Origin: Aggregatibacter actinomycetemcomitans
GTDB taxonomy: Bacteria; Pseudomonadota; Gammaproteobacteria; Enterobacterales; Pasteurellaceae
Length of the DNA: 64,000 nt
Direction: 5' to 3'
Assembly: GCF_003130205.1 (NCBI RefSeq)
Contig: NZ_NRDF01000008.1
Coordinates: 1-64,000 of the forward strand
Shown here piece after piece: positions 9,256 to 18,313 of the stretch; position 1 is the first letter of the stretch, and every line of letters starts with the position of its first letter. A model generated the notes under the pieces. It saw nothing but the letters and a program-made list of their open reading frames with translations, made no database searches and had not been told where the DNA came from. Made by a program: the position numbers and the translations under genes.

Positions 9256-10167
9256 TTAATTCGTTGAATCAGGCACGTTTTTCAACATTTCATGCAAGGG
9301 AGAATGATTTAATCCTTTTGCGACGAAACCAAAACAATTTTTTGGTTTGGCTTGGAGAACTGATTGGGCAGATTTTTTATCATCAAATTCCGCAAAAACG
9401 CAAGCACCAGTCCCGGTTAATCTGGCCGGTGCATATTTTACCAACCAGTTCAGTGACTCTTCAACCTCTGAATAATGATCTCGCACAACTTTTTCACAAT
9501 CGTTTGCATATTTTTCCGCTAATAATTGTGACAGCGATTTTTTCGGCGTATTACGTGGCAAGTGCGGGTCAGAGAACACCACGGCAGTGGAAATAGACAC
9601 ATTCGGCTTGAGCACCAGATACCATTTTTCCGGTGGTTCGCAGTATGTGATTTTTTCGCCTACGCCTTCTGCAAACGCCGCTTTGCCGTGCACGAAAATC
9701 GGTACATCGGCGCCGAGGGTTAAGCCCAGTTCGGCAAGCTGCCCGGTGTTCAAACCGGTTCTCCATAAATGATTTAAGGCGACCAATGTCGTTGCTGCGT
9801 TGGACGAACCGCCGCCCACGCCGCCGCCCACAGGCAGGATTTTATCTAACAGCAGATCGGCACCCAGCGTGCGGCCGGTATGCTGTTGCAGCAATTTCGC
9901 CGCGCGATAAATTAAATTGTCTTCCGCTTTTAAATCGGCAATGGCGGAAGTTAAACGAATCTCGCCATCCGGGCGCACTTTGATGTGTAGCCAATCGCCG
10001 AAATCGACAAACTGAAACAGGGTTTGTAGCTCGTGGTAGCCGTCCGCCCGCTTGCCGTTAATGTACAAAAAAAGATTCAGCTTTGCCGGGCAGGGAAAGC
10101 GCAAACCTTGTTCGCTTTGCAAGGCTCCAGGGGTGAAAAGTGCGGTGGAAAATTGATACGTTTTCAT
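9256..10167 (-). CDS. ispE: 4-diphosphocytidyl-2-C-methyl-D-erythritol kinase
   Basis: GHMP-family kinase of the MEP isoprenoid pathway; phosphorylates CDP-methylerythritol with ATP. Seen: [26 protein letters not shown] near the N-terminus, the glycine-rich ATP loop [17 protein letters not shown], and [12 protein letters not shown] near the C-terminus. The frame opens four codons earlier (MAVS), but ATG 10167 overlaps the lolB TGA as ATGA, matches the start used by relatives, and implies translational coupling; this gives 303 residues. Confidence 0.96.
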   Translation of the reverse strand: MKTYQFSTALFTPGALQSEQGLRFPCPAKLNLFLYINGKRADGYHELQTLFQFVDFGDWLHIKVRPDGEIRLTSAIADLKAEDNLIYRAAKLLQQHTGRTLGADLLLDKILPVGGGVGGGSSNAATTLVALNHLWRTGLNTGQLAELGLTLGADVPIFVHGKAAFAEGVGEKITYCEPPEKWYLVLKPNVSISTAVVFSDPHLPRNTPKKSLSQLLAEKYANDCEKVVRDHYSEVEESLNWLVKYAPARLTGTGACVFAEFDDKKSAQSVLQAKPKNCFGFVAKGLNHSPLHEMLKNVPDSTN

Positions 10168-10790
10168 TGAAACAGCCATTCATCTACGCGGATTTTCAAC
10201 GTTTGCCCTTCCGTTTTCAGTAAAATATTTTTCGGCATCGGCGGACGATGATTCATGTGATAGGACAAATAGTCTGCCGTCCAAGGTTTGCTGTCGATGG
10301 TACGACTGAAGGTGGCTAACAGATGGTTTTCTCCCACTTGATAATCAGCGTTATCTTCCGGTTGACCTTTTAGCCAGAAAGCGAATTGTTCCAGCGGAAA
10401 ATCCATGCCGATAATTTCACGTAACAGCATTTTTGCATCGGCAGCGGAGCGTTGGCGTCCTTTGTTGTCAGAAATGGTCATTCCTTGATCGTGCATTTGA
10501 ATTTGCAGGGTTTCGCTGCTGATGGTGGAATAGAGTTTCAGGGTATAATCACGCGGGTTGTTATATTGCCAGTCGAAACGCGTGGAGAAGCGTTCTTTGT
10601 TGCTGATGTAACCTAATTGCCCCAGCGCCCGATAGCTTTGGATTTGTTTTAATTGGGTGAAATGCTGCTGCCAAGTGCGGTCGGTTTTTTCGATGTATTT
10701 TATGTTAGTCGGACGTTCCTGATCGGTGACACAAGCGGTTAAAAATAACGCGGCTAACACAAGTAAAACGTAGGATTTTAATTTTTTCAT
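10164..10790 (-). CDS. lolB: Outer-membrane lipoprotein receptor LolB
   Basis: Accepts lipoproteins from the LolA carrier and inserts them in the outer membrane. The 208-residue product starts [20 protein letters not shown]: a signal peptide with lipobox LTAC, so LolB is itself a lipoprotein. The body has the LolB beta-barrel pattern ([28 protein letters not shown]). A TTG two codons upstream also opens the frame, but ATG 10790 is the natural start. It overlaps ispE by four bases. lolA is at 21643. Confidence 0.94.
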   Translation of the reverse strand: MKKLKSYVLLVLAALFLTACVTDQERPTNIKYIEKTDRTWQQHFTQLKQIQSYRALGQLGYISNKERFSTRFDWQYNNPRDYTLKLYSTISSETLQIQMHDQGMTISDNKGRQRSAADAKMLLREIIGMDFPLEQFAFWLKGQPEDNADYQVGENHLLATFSRTIDSKPWTADYLSYHMNHRPPMPKNILLKTEGQTLKIRVDEWLFQ

Positions 10791-10850
10791 AAACAATTTT
10801 TATCCCCAAAAATGGTGGCTATTTTACGGTTCGTAATGAGGGCGGCAAGC

Positions 10851-12128
10851 TTATGCCGATGGTTTAAAGTGCGGTAGGATTTCCGTACGTTTTTGCTTTA
10901 CGGCAAAAATCCGCCCGCGGTTTAACTGATCGCGAATGGCTTTATTTTCAAAGCCCGCCGCGATGATGGATTGAATATCCACTTTTAATGCCGCCCGATA
11001 TAGGGCGACGGCAAATTCCTGTTGCGGGTACGCAATGTGCGAGAAACCTTTGCGTCCGCGCGTATCGGCAAAACACACCAGCAAAAATTCCATAAAACGT
11101 AACGGTTTGCGCCAAATATCAAAGGTATTGAACAGTTTGACGATGGTTTCCGGGCGTAATTCAAAAATTTTGTGAATGTGGGTGTGATATTCGCAGGTGA
11201 GTTCCGCCAGTTGTTGATAATAACCGGGCACTTTTAAGCGTTTGCACAGGCTTTGGGTCGGTGCAATACCGAGCTTTTCATGACTGTGATGATGCGGCCA
11301 GTTTTGTTTCGGCGTTTTGGCTTTGCCCAAGTCATGGCAAATGGCGGCAAAACGCACCGCACTTTTGTGGCAATCCACTTGTTCGGAAAGCAACGTCGCC
11401 TGTTTTAACACCATCATGGTGTGCACGAAACTGTCAATTTCCGGATGATATTTCGCCGGGTTCGGTACGCCATATAGGGCATCCAATTCAGGGAATAACA
11501 CCTTGAGCGCACCTACCAGGCGTAAGGTTTCAAAATAAATTTCAGGATTTTTCTCGTTTAGCGCTTTTTCTGTTTCCGCCCATACCCGCTCGGCGGTTAA
11601 ATGTTGCAGCTCCCCTTGGGCGGTGAGATCTTTCATTAATTGCAGGGTTTCTTCGGCAATCTTGAAACCTAAATAGTGATAACGGGCGGCAAAGCGCGCC
11701 ACACGCAGAACACGCAGGGGATCTTCAATAAAAGCGGGGGAAACGTGGCGTAACACACGGTTGGTTAAATCCTGTGCGCCACCATAAGGGTCGAACAGAT
11801 TGCCCTGCAAATCCTGTGCCATGGCGTTAATGGTGAGATCGCGGCGGATTAAATCCTGTTCCAGAGTAATATCGGGAGAAAAATCGCAAATAAAACCGGT
11901 GTAGCCCGCACCGGATTTACGCTCCGTGCGGGCGAGGGCGTATTCTTCTTTGGTTTGCGGGTGCAAAAAAACGGGGAAATCCTTTCCCACTTGATGATAG
12001 CCTTGTTGGAGTAGTACTTCCGGCGTGGCGCCCACAATAACCCAATCGCGATCTTGAACAGGCAGGTTGAGAAGCTGATCGCGCACAGCCCCGCCAACTA
12101 AATAAATTTGAAAATCACTTTCGGACAT
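10851..12128 (-). CDS. cca: Multifunctional CCA tRNA nucleotidyltransferase/phosphohydrolase
   Basis: Adds or repairs the 3' CCA of tRNAs without a template. The head domain has [26 protein letters not shown] at the very N-terminus (metal-binding D-x-D in DRDWV) and [10 protein letters not shown]; the second half carries an HD phosphohydrolase domain ([17 protein letters not shown]). An open frame extends 34 codons upstream but lies inside ygiM; ATG 12128 gives [13 protein letters not shown], as in relatives, and overlaps the ygiM stop (TAATG). Length 425. Confidence 0.96.
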   Translation of the reverse strand: MSESDFQIYLVGGAVRDQLLNLPVQDRDWVIVGATPEVLLQQGYHQVGKDFPVFLHPQTKEEYALARTERKSGAGYTGFICDFSPDITLEQDLIRRDLTINAMAQDLQGNLFDPYGGAQDLTNRVLRHVSPAFIEDPLRVLRVARFAARYHYLGFKIAEETLQLMKDLTAQGELQHLTAERVWAETEKALNEKNPEIYFETLRLVGALKVLFPELDALYGVPNPAKYHPEIDSFVHTMMVLKQATLLSEQVDCHKSAVRFAAICHDLGKAKTPKQNWPHHHSHEKLGIAPTQSLCKRLKVPGYYQQLAELTCEYHTHIHKIFELRPETIVKLFNTFDIWRKPLRFMEFLLVCFADTRGRKGFSHIAYPQQEFAVALYRAALKVDIQSIIAAGFENKAIRDQLNRGRIFAVKQKRTEILPHFKPSA

Positions 12129-12739
12129 TATGCCCAACCATCGCGACGACGGCGTTTCGGCATGATTAACGGTAAAATCAACCCAATTAATAAGCCGACG
12201 CCAAGCACAGAACCGCCATAAATGAACCATTGAATAGCAATTTCGCGTTTGCCCGCATCTAACATGGCTTCCAAATCGCGGTTTTTGTTTTTGGTGATTT
12301 CCAATTCGCGTTTCAGCTGTGAATTTTGTTCTAAGAGTTCGCTGCTTTGTTGTTCCGCTTGTTTGGCACGTCGTTGCATTTCAATAGTACGTTGTTGCCA
12401 GTCGCTGTCTATACGGCCTAGCTTCATGCTTAATTCCTGAATTTGGTGTTTTAATTTGGGATTTTCCAGTTTGCTGCTGGCTTCATTACTTAGCTCACTG
12501 CTTAAAATCCAGGCTTCGCGATTTTTGCCATCGCGGATTAGAGTATATCGATCTTTTTGATCCAATACAGTTACCGGCTCACCTGATTTAATAGCACCGG
12601 CAATTTTATATTGGTCACCTGCACCTTTACGTAAGTAGGTGGAAAGGTTTTCTGTTACATATTTGGTTTCTGCTTGTGCAGTAGTGATACCTAAGCCCAG
12701 AAAGGTTAGTGTGAGAAAGTATTTAATGTTTTTTTGCAT
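12128..12739 (-). CDS. ygiM: SH3-domain membrane protein (YgiM family, TIGR04211)
   Basis: A 203-residue protein with, in order, a signal-like N-terminus ([15 protein letters not shown]), a bacterial SH3 domain at about 25-90 ([25 protein letters not shown]), a long charged coiled coil at about 95-165, one membrane helix at about 172-195 and a basic tail (PKRRRRDG). The same gene precedes cca in E. coli. Its role is not established; the SH3 domain suggests peptidoglycan or periplasmic protein contact. Translationally coupled to cca. Confidence 0.9.
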   Translation of the reverse strand: MQKNIKYFLTLTFLGLGITTAQAETKYVTENLSTYLRKGAGDQYKIAGAIKSGEPVTVLDQKDRYTLIRDGKNREAWILSSELSNEASSKLENPKLKHQIQELSMKLGRIDSDWQQRTIEMQRRAKQAEQQSSELLEQNSQLKRELEITKNKNRDLEAMLDAGKREIAIQWFIYGGSVLGVGLLIGLILPLIMPKRRRRDGWA

Positions 12740-12770
12740 ACTGTAGACCCTAAGTTAGTGAATAAGAATT

Positions 12771-12801
12771 AAAAGTGCGGTAATCAATGACCGCACTTTT
12801 A
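12771..12801 (-). terminator. Inverted USS pair terminator of pit
   Basis: AAAAGTGCGGT and ACCGCACTTTT face each other across a short spacer, directly after the pit stop on the minus strand. Confidence 0.8.
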
Positions 12802-12807
12802 GTCCGA

Positions 12808-14073
12808 TTAATGAAAAATTGCTTTGAGCAAATAGTAAATAATAATAGAGAACAATGCACCGGCAGGCAGAGTAACAACCCATGAAACCACGATGTTGCG
12901 AATTACGGTCAGGTTAATTGCCGCAATTCCGCGCGCGAAACCGATGCCTAATACAGCACCCACTAAGGTTTGTGTCGTGGAAATCGGCAAGCCTGTACCG
13001 GATGCCACGACCACGGTCATCGCGGTGGCGAATTGGGCAGCGAAGCCGCGACTTGGGGTTAAATCCGTAATGCCCGTACCGATAGTTGCCATTACTTTGT
13101 AGCCCATGACGATCAAACCGCCCATGATACCGGATGCGCCCAGGGGCAAAATCCACCAAACGAGGGGGGTGTTGTTTGCGATTTGGCCACCACTTTTGAT
13201 AATAGCGACCACCGCAGAAAGCGGACCGATAGCGTTCGCAACATCGTTAGAACCATGGGCAAATGCCATAGCACAAGCGGTCATCAGCATTAAAATACTA
13301 AAGATCTTTTCTACGCCGCTAAAGGTACCGCCATGGAGCATTCTTTGTTTGAATTTTTTACTACGAAAGTAAAAATAGCAGTAAATAACGGCTACTGCGC
13401 TGATAGAAAAAGAAATCAGGAAGTTTTCCTGACTGCTTAAATTTAACCCTACATGCTTTAACCCTTTGGCCAGGGTAACAATGCACAAGATGAAAATAGT
13501 AATACCCATATAATAAGGACCATATTTTTGTGCGTTTTTAAGTGGGCTTTCTGTGTCAAAAATCAGTTTTTGCGTGCTGATAAAAATGGCGTAAGCCAAC
13601 ATACCGGCAATTACCGGTGTAATAAACCAACTGCCAACAATATTTCGGATATTGCTCCAATCAACCGAATGAGGGCCTGCCGTAACACACGCAAAACCAA
13701 TAACAGCACCGATGATAGAGTGAGTGGTGGATACCGGCCAGCCCATTTTGGAGGCGATTAATAACCAGGCGCCTGAAGCGAAGAGGGCAGCCATCATCCC
13801 GAAAACTAAAACTTCCGGTTCATTGACGAATTCCATAGTGTCGATGATGCCGCTTTTGATCGTTTCTGTGACTTCACCACCGGCTAAATAAGCACCGGCG
13901 GCTTCAAAAATCATGGCAATAAAAATAGCTTGTTTTGCTGTGACTGCCCCTGAACCAACAGATGTTCCCATGGCATTTGAAACATCGTTAGCTCCTACAC
14001 CAAAGGCCATAAAAAAACCGAAAATTGCGGTAATTATGATTAATAACGAACCATATTGATTGAGTAATTCCAT
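12808..14073 (-). CDS. pit: Low-affinity inorganic phosphate transporter (PiT family)
   Basis: Inner-membrane phosphate:cation symporter, 421 residues, about 10-11 membrane helices. Both PiT signature repeats are visible: GVGANDVSNAMGTSVGSGAV near residues 26-45 and FAHGSNDVANAIGPLSAVV in the second half, as well as the paired W-P-V-S-T-T-H-S and L-P-I-S-T-T-Q-T motifs. It follows a DUF47 gene by 25 bp; the two form a phosphate-transport unit. Confidence 0.95.
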   Translation of the reverse strand: MELLNQYGSLLIIITAIFGFFMAFGVGANDVSNAMGTSVGSGAVTAKQAIFIAMIFEAAGAYLAGGEVTETIKSGIIDTMEFVNEPEVLVFGMMAALFASGAWLLIASKMGWPVSTTHSIIGAVIGFACVTAGPHSVDWSNIRNIVGSWFITPVIAGMLAYAIFISTQKLIFDTESPLKNAQKYGPYYMGITIFILCIVTLAKGLKHVGLNLSSQENFLISFSISAVAVIYCYFYFRSKKFKQRMLHGGTFSGVEKIFSILMLMTACAMAFAHGSNDVANAIGPLSAVVAIIKSGGQIANNTPLVWWILPLGASGIMGGLIVMGYKVMATIGTGITDLTPSRGFAAQFATAMTVVVASGTGLPISTTQTLVGAVLGIGFARGIAAINLTVIRNIVVSWVVTLPAGALFSIIIYYLLKAIFH

Positions 14074-14098
14074 TGAAAAAATCCCGGATAAATGGAAA

Positions 14099-14779
14099 TT
14101 ATGAACGTGCTAACATCAGCTCAATGCGCGCTCCGACACGTTGTGCCTGATCGGCAAGTACACCGACCCATTCAATGACTTTGTATAAGAACATTACATC
14201 AATCGGGTTAAAGCGATCTTCAATATCAAATAACATTCTTCGCAATTTAATTTGTATTTGGTCGGTATCGTCTTCAATGATATCCAGCTCGTTAATCATT
14301 TGATTGACGAAATTTAATTCGCGACCTTTGAAACCGGTTTCCAGTAGTTGATCCATTTCTTCAATCACTTTATGGGCTTGTTCGGTAGCGTCCAAACTGC
14401 GACGTACATAGCTCATAAATTCGTTTTTCATTTCCTCCGGAATACTTAATTGACGACCAATCATACGGCCGACAATGTCTTTGGTGTAGTTTGCCAATTT
14501 ATCTTGTTGAGTCACTAATTCCAACAAATCCGTACGATCGATAGGCATGAATAAACCACGCGGTAATTTTAAACGAATCTCACGTTTTAACGCGTCAGCC
14601 TGACGTTCGTGTGCAGAAATATCTAAACGAATTTGCTCCGCTTTTGCCCAGTCGGTATGAAATGTTGCTTCAAAAAAAGGGATTAATAATTCACAACATT
14701 CGGTAACTTTATTAGAGTGCTTTTGCAGGGGCTTTAAAGGGGAGTGGGCAAATAATCCGAGGATATTATTCATTGCCAT
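14099..14779 (-). CDS. DUF47 / TIGR00153 family phosphate-transport regulator (PhoU-like)
   Basis: All-alpha protein of 226 residues (family 'PhoU-like', HI1603 type). Visible features are the helical stretch EQIRLDISAHERQADALKRE, LPRGLFMPIDRTDLLELVTQQDK and EDDTDQIQIKLRRMLFD, which carry clustered Asp/Glu residues that bind metal in PhoU relatives. It sits immediately upstream of pit, a very widespread pairing, and probably modulates phosphate uptake. The first ATG (14779) has GGAG at good spacing. Confidence 0.9.
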   Translation of the reverse strand: MAMNNILGLFAHSPLKPLQKHSNKVTECCELLIPFFEATFHTDWAKAEQIRLDISAHERQADALKREIRLKLPRGLFMPIDRTDLLELVTQQDKLANYTKDIVGRMIGRQLSIPEEMKNEFMSYVRRSLDATEQAHKVIEEMDQLLETGFKGRELNFVNQMINELDIIEDDTDQIQIKLRRMLFDIEDRFNPIDVMFLYKVIEWVGVLADQAQRVGARIELMLARS

Positions 14780-14943
14780 AAAAAGTGACTCCTTTAAGGA
14801 AGGTTAATAATTCACGCGCATATTACATTATGTTGATGAAAAATTCACGATTTTAATCGAAAAATCCCCTTATTTATTGGATAATAAACCCCTTATAAAT
14901 CAGGTAAGAAGATAAAACCTTATGATCTTTAAGGGATTTTATA

Positions 14944-16098
14944 ATGCAGGATGAAATTGAATTAAAGTTAGCGGTGGATTTTGTCGATGTAGCACAATTA
15001 GACAAAATTTTAAATCATTTCAAAGTGGTTGAAAAACAATGCGATTTTTTAGCCAACACCTATTATGACACCTCCGATCAGTTTTTTACCCGACATAAAA
15101 TGGGCTTGCGGGTTCGCCGTCAGCAGGACAATTACACGTTAACGCTAAAAACCGACGGCAATGTTTCCGGCGGATTGCACGTGCGCCCCGAGTATAATGT
15201 GGCGTTGCCCGATGCCAAGCCCGATTTGAACGCGTTAATTGAAAAACACGGTTTACGGCTCTGCAATCCGAAGGCGGAATTGCACCCCGTTTTCAGCACG
15301 GATTTCGAACGCCGAAGCTGGCTGGTGCAATATGCGCCCGATTGCCAAATTGAAGTGGCGTTTGATCTGGGCAGTGTGGCTGCAGGCGATAAACGGCAGC
15401 CTATCCGCGAAATAGAATTTGAAATCAAATCCGGCGAATTGGCGCCATTTTTTGCCTTTGTGATGGATTTCTTAACCCGCTATGAGGGCAGCGTACATTT
15501 TTATTCCGTGAGTAAAGCCAAACGCGGTTATCAATTGGCGCAGGGTAAACTCGCCCAATCAAGTGATTGGATCGAACATTGGCGCGGCGTTTTACAGGCG
15601 GAAAAACGGGCGCAAAAAACATCGGAAAAATTACTCACAATCGAATCAAGTTCTATTGTTCGCCCCGATGGGGCCGTTGGCAAAGCCAACGTTCAAAATC
15701 CGTTGGATTTTGTAACCGCACTTTTGGGCTACGAGCAATCTTTAGTGGAAGAAACTTTGGCGTTAGGGGCAAATTTCTTTGCCGGCAGTTTTATCAAAAC
15801 CGTTGAACGGGTAGGCGCGTTTTTCAATTTGTATCACTATTATGAAGACAATAAATCCCTGTTGGAAGCGGCATTGAATGAGCAATTGGCAGCCAATCGG
15901 CATTATGCGCAGGACAATGTATTGACGGAGGTGACTGAAGAAAATGACCGCATATTGACGCAGCTTCACTATATCATTCGTCTGCACAGCGAAAGTAAAG
16001 ATAACGCCCTGGCGATGAATAAATTGCTTGAACTCATTCAAACGCCGCAATACGCCCAACGTATGCTTCATCTCATCACTTTAACTATCGGTGGGTAA
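14944..16098 (+). CDS. ygiF: CYTH domain protein (inorganic triphosphatase, YgiF-like)
   Basis: The N-terminal 200 residues form a CYTH triphosphate-tunnel domain, starting with the signature EIELKL, then YYDTSDQFFTRHKMGLRVRR, and EIEFEIKSGE; E. coli YgiF hydrolyses inorganic triphosphate. The C-terminal part (about 225-384) is helical, in the place of the CHAD domain of YgiF, but is shorter than in E. coli (433 total) and has few CHAD histidines, so that part may be degenerate. The stop lies 3 bp before radA; the two are co-transcribed. Confidence 0.85.
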   Translation: MQDEIELKLAVDFVDVAQLDKILNHFKVVEKQCDFLANTYYDTSDQFFTRHKMGLRVRRQQDNYTLTLKTDGNVSGGLHVRPEYNVALPDAKPDLNALIEKHGLRLCNPKAELHPVFSTDFERRSWLVQYAPDCQIEVAFDLGSVAAGDKRQPIREIEFEIKSGELAPFFAFVMDFLTRYEGSVHFYSVSKAKRGYQLAQGKLAQSSDWIEHWRGVLQAEKRAQKTSEKLLTIESSSIVRPDGAVGKANVQNPLDFVTALLGYEQSLVEETLALGANFFAGSFIKTVERVGAFFNLYHYYEDNKSLLEAALNEQLAANRHYAQDNVLTEVTEENDRILTQLHYIIRLHSESKDNALAMNKLLELIQTPQYAQRMLHLITLTIGG

Positions 16099-16101
16099 TC
16101 T

Positions 16102-17475
16102 ATGGCAAAGGCAAAAACGGCTTATGTATGTAACGATTGCGGCGCGGAATATTCCCGCTGGCAGGGGCAATGTTCCGCCTGTAAAGCCTGGAACACCATC
16201 ACCGAAGTGCGGTTGGTTTCCGGCTCAAATAATAAAGCGGATCGGTTTAGCGGCTATGCGGGCGAAACCCGTGCCAAAATTCAAACCTTGAGTGAAATCA
16301 GCCTACAGGAAACCCCGCGTTTCAGTAGCGGATTTTTTGAGCTGGATCGTGTACTGGGCGGCGGTGTCGTGCCGGGCAGTGCGATTCTTATCGGTGGGCA
16401 CCCGGGGGCGGGGAAAAGTACTTTATTATTGCAGGTAATGTGTAATTTATCGCAAAAAATGACCGCACTTTATGTCACTGGTGAAGAATCTTTGCAACAA
16501 GTGGCGATGCGTGCCAAACGCCTTGGCTTGCCGCCGGAAAAATTGAATATGCTGTCGGAAACTTCCGTAGAGCAAATTTGTAACCTGGCGGATCAGCTCA
16601 AACCGCAGATCATTGTCATCGACTCCATTCAGGTTATGCACTTGGCGGACATTCAATCTTCCCCCGGCAGCGTGGCACAAGTGCGTGAATGCGCTTCGTT
16701 TTTAACCCGCTACGCGAAAACCCGCCAAGTGGCGATTGTGATGGTGGGACACGTCACCAAAGACGGCACCCTTGCCGGACCGAAAGTGTTGGAGCACGCC
16801 ATTGACTGTTCTTTATTATTGGAAGGCGAAACGGACTCCCGTTTCCGCACTTTACGCAGCCATAAAAACCGTTTCGGCGCCGTAAACGAATTAGGCGTGT
16901 TCGCCATGACGGAACAAGGGCTGCGCGAAGTGAAAAACCCGTCGGCGATCTTTTTGAGTCGCGGCGACGAACAAACGCCCGGCAGTTCCGTGATGGTGTT
17001 ATGGGAAGGCACGCGCCCGCTGTTGGTGGAAATTCAAGCCTTAGTGGATCATTCCATGCTCGCCAATCCGCGCCGTGTCGCCGTGGGGCTAGAACAAAAC
17101 CGTCTCGCCTTATTACTCGCCGTTTTGCACCGCCACGGTGGTTTGCAAATGGCGGATCAGGATGTTTTTGTGAACGTGGTGGGTGGCGTTAAAGTGACCG
17201 AAACCGGCGCGGATTTAGCCTTACTCCTCGCACTCATCTCCAGCTTCCGCAACCGCCCGCTGCCACAGGATTTAGTGGTCTTCGGCGAAGTGGGTTTAGC
17301 AGGCGAAATCCGCCCCGTGCCAAGCGGTCAGGAACGCATTAGCGAAGCCGCCAAACATGGTTTTAAACGCGCCATCGTGCCTTTTGGCAATAAACCGAAA
17401 CATAAGGTGGAGAATATGGAGGTGTTCACGGTGCGGAAGTTGGGTGATGCGATTGGGGTGTTGGATCGGTTTTAA
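16102..17475 (+). CDS. radA: DNA repair protein RadA
   Basis: RecA-related ATPase with DnaB-like helicase action that extends branches during recombination. Domain order in the 457 residues: zinc finger C-x2-C (YVCNDCGAEYSRWQGQC SACK) at 9-29, RecA core with Walker A GGHPGAGKSTLLL near 95-107 and the RadA-specific KNRFG near 252-256, then a Lon-like S5 domain (ATP-independent) to the end. Immediately after its stop begins structured repeat copy A. Confidence 0.97.
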   Translation: MAKAKTAYVCNDCGAEYSRWQGQCSACKAWNTITEVRLVSGSNNKADRFSGYAGETRAKIQTLSEISLQETPRFSSGFFELDRVLGGGVVPGSAILIGGHPGAGKSTLLLQVMCNLSQKMTALYVTGEESLQQVAMRAKRLGLPPEKLNMLSETSVEQICNLADQLKPQIIVIDSIQVMHLADIQSSPGSVAQVRECASFLTRYAKTRQVAIVMVGHVTKDGTLAGPKVLEHAIDCSLLLEGETDSRFRTLRSHKNRFGAVNELGVFAMTEQGLREVKNPSAIFLSRGDEQTPGSSVMVLWEGTRPLLVEIQALVDHSMLANPRRVAVGLEQNRLALLLAVLHRHGGLQMADQDVFVNVVGGVKVTETGADLALLLALISSFRNRPLPQDLVVFGEVGLAGEIRPVPSGQERISEAAKHGFKRAIVPFGNKPKHKVENMEVFTVRKLGDAIGVLDRF

Positions 17476-17722
17476 ATCGGGTTTCGCCGATGGCGAGTTC
17501 CTATTTTCGCCAAGGCGACCTTCTTTCTTTTGCCTGCCCAAAAGAAAGAAGGCAAAGAAAAGGGCACCCCGGATAAATTGCTTTTCCTCTCTTAGCATTA
17601 ATTTTTTTCACGGAAAATTTCTAACTCGCTACGCTCAAACAGAAGAAATTTTCCTAAAAATTAACGCACGTTCGGGCAATTTATACGGGGACCCCGTTGG
17701 AGCGTTATTTGAAAAGTGCGGT
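17476..17722 (+). repeat. Structured intergenic repeat, copy A (candidate structured RNA)
   Basis: Starts at the radA stop. In order: small hairpin CGCCGATGGCG; stem CCTTCTTTCTTTT/AAAAGAAAGAAGG (17519-17531 with 17540-17552); outer stems CCCC (17567-17570) with GGGG (17687-17690) and ATAAATTGC with GCAATTTAT (17573-17581, 17676-17684); inner stems TTAATTTTT/AAAAATTAA (17598, 17656) and GGAAAATTTCT/AGAAATTTTCC (17612, 17644) capped by ACTCGCTACGCTCA; tail GGGGACCCCGTTGGAGC and a USS. Copy B at 23615 has the same plan with paired base changes in the stems. Confidence 0.85.
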
Positions 17723-17772
17723 GCGTTTTTGATTTGTTTTTAAGATTAAAGACGACGCTATTATGTAGCTGT

Positions 17773-17926
17773 TGCACAAAGATGAAATTACGGTTCCTGA
17801 GATGGTTGGTGAGCCTGTCGAACCACTGTCGAAGGATGAGTAATTTCATCCCATTTAGGCACAAAACTCATGCTTCGACTAATCCTTCGACAAGCTCAGA
17901 AACCGTCTCAGCAACCGTTTTGTGCA
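17773..17926. repeat. Inverted repeat with TTCGACA-type arms
   Basis: The left arm (GCACAAA … CGGTTCCTGAGATGGTT … TGAGCCTGTCGAA) and right arm (TTCGACAAGCTCAGAAACC … CTCAGCAACCG TTTTGTGC) pair over most of their length; the left arm has a 10-base insert (GATGAAATTA). CCTTCGACAGGCTCAG-like sequence is a dispersed repeat in many bacteria. No protein-coding frame of interest is present. Confidence 0.75.
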
Positions 17927-18024
17927 TTTACTATATAATGCCGAAAAACGAGTGGAAAATGTACCGCACTTTAAGTTTTGTGAAATAAAGAAAGGTTATT
18001 CGGAGAAAGAATAATTTCCCCCGT

Positions 18025-18215
18025 TTAAGGCGCCCCTTTTTCTAAGTATTTTTTAGGGAAGTTACGCCAGCGACGCGTCAAGCGGAGTCTGCTAACTTTC
18101 CGTTAAGAAAAATACTTAGAAAAAGGGAAAAGCGACTTATCCGGGTCGCCTTTCTTTTGGTTCCTTTTCTTTGGCGAAGCAAAGAAAAGGAACTCGCCAT
18201 CGGCGAAACCCGATA
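18025..18215 (-). repeat. Structured intergenic repeat, copy C (inverted, divergent)
   Basis: Read on the minus strand it opens with CGGGTTTCGCCGATGGCGAG, identical to the start of copy A, then a perfect 14-bp stem (18160-18173 with 18180-18193) and a 17-bp stem (TTTTTCTAAGTATTTTT at 18037-18053 with its complement at 18108-18124), and an inner GGAAAGTTA/TAACTTCC stem. Stem sequences differ from copies A and B but the layout is similar. It lies just upstream of lrp, so lrp promoter elements must lie between 18215 and 18313 or inside it. Confidence 0.7.
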
Positions 18216-18313
18216 TACCAACCCCAAAACAACATCCCCTCACTTTATTACTGAATTTTCCCTCAAATTACGCTAAAATCTCCCCTCAATTTTCAAACTC
18301 AGCTCAAAACCTC

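Noticed and set aside
10731-10740. ACAAGCGGT inside lolB as evidence of gene transfer from the Apl-USS clade
   Set aside because: A single 9-mer within coding sequence is expected by chance at this scale and lolB otherwise fits its neighbours.
12129-12230. Longer cca start upstream of 12128
   Set aside because: Those 34 codons lie within ygiM in another frame; [13 protein letters not shown] is the natural start and overlaps the ygiM stop.
17296-17988. Short open frames across the radA-lrp repeats
   Set aside because: They follow the palindromic repeats, have no convincing start sites and no recognisable protein features.
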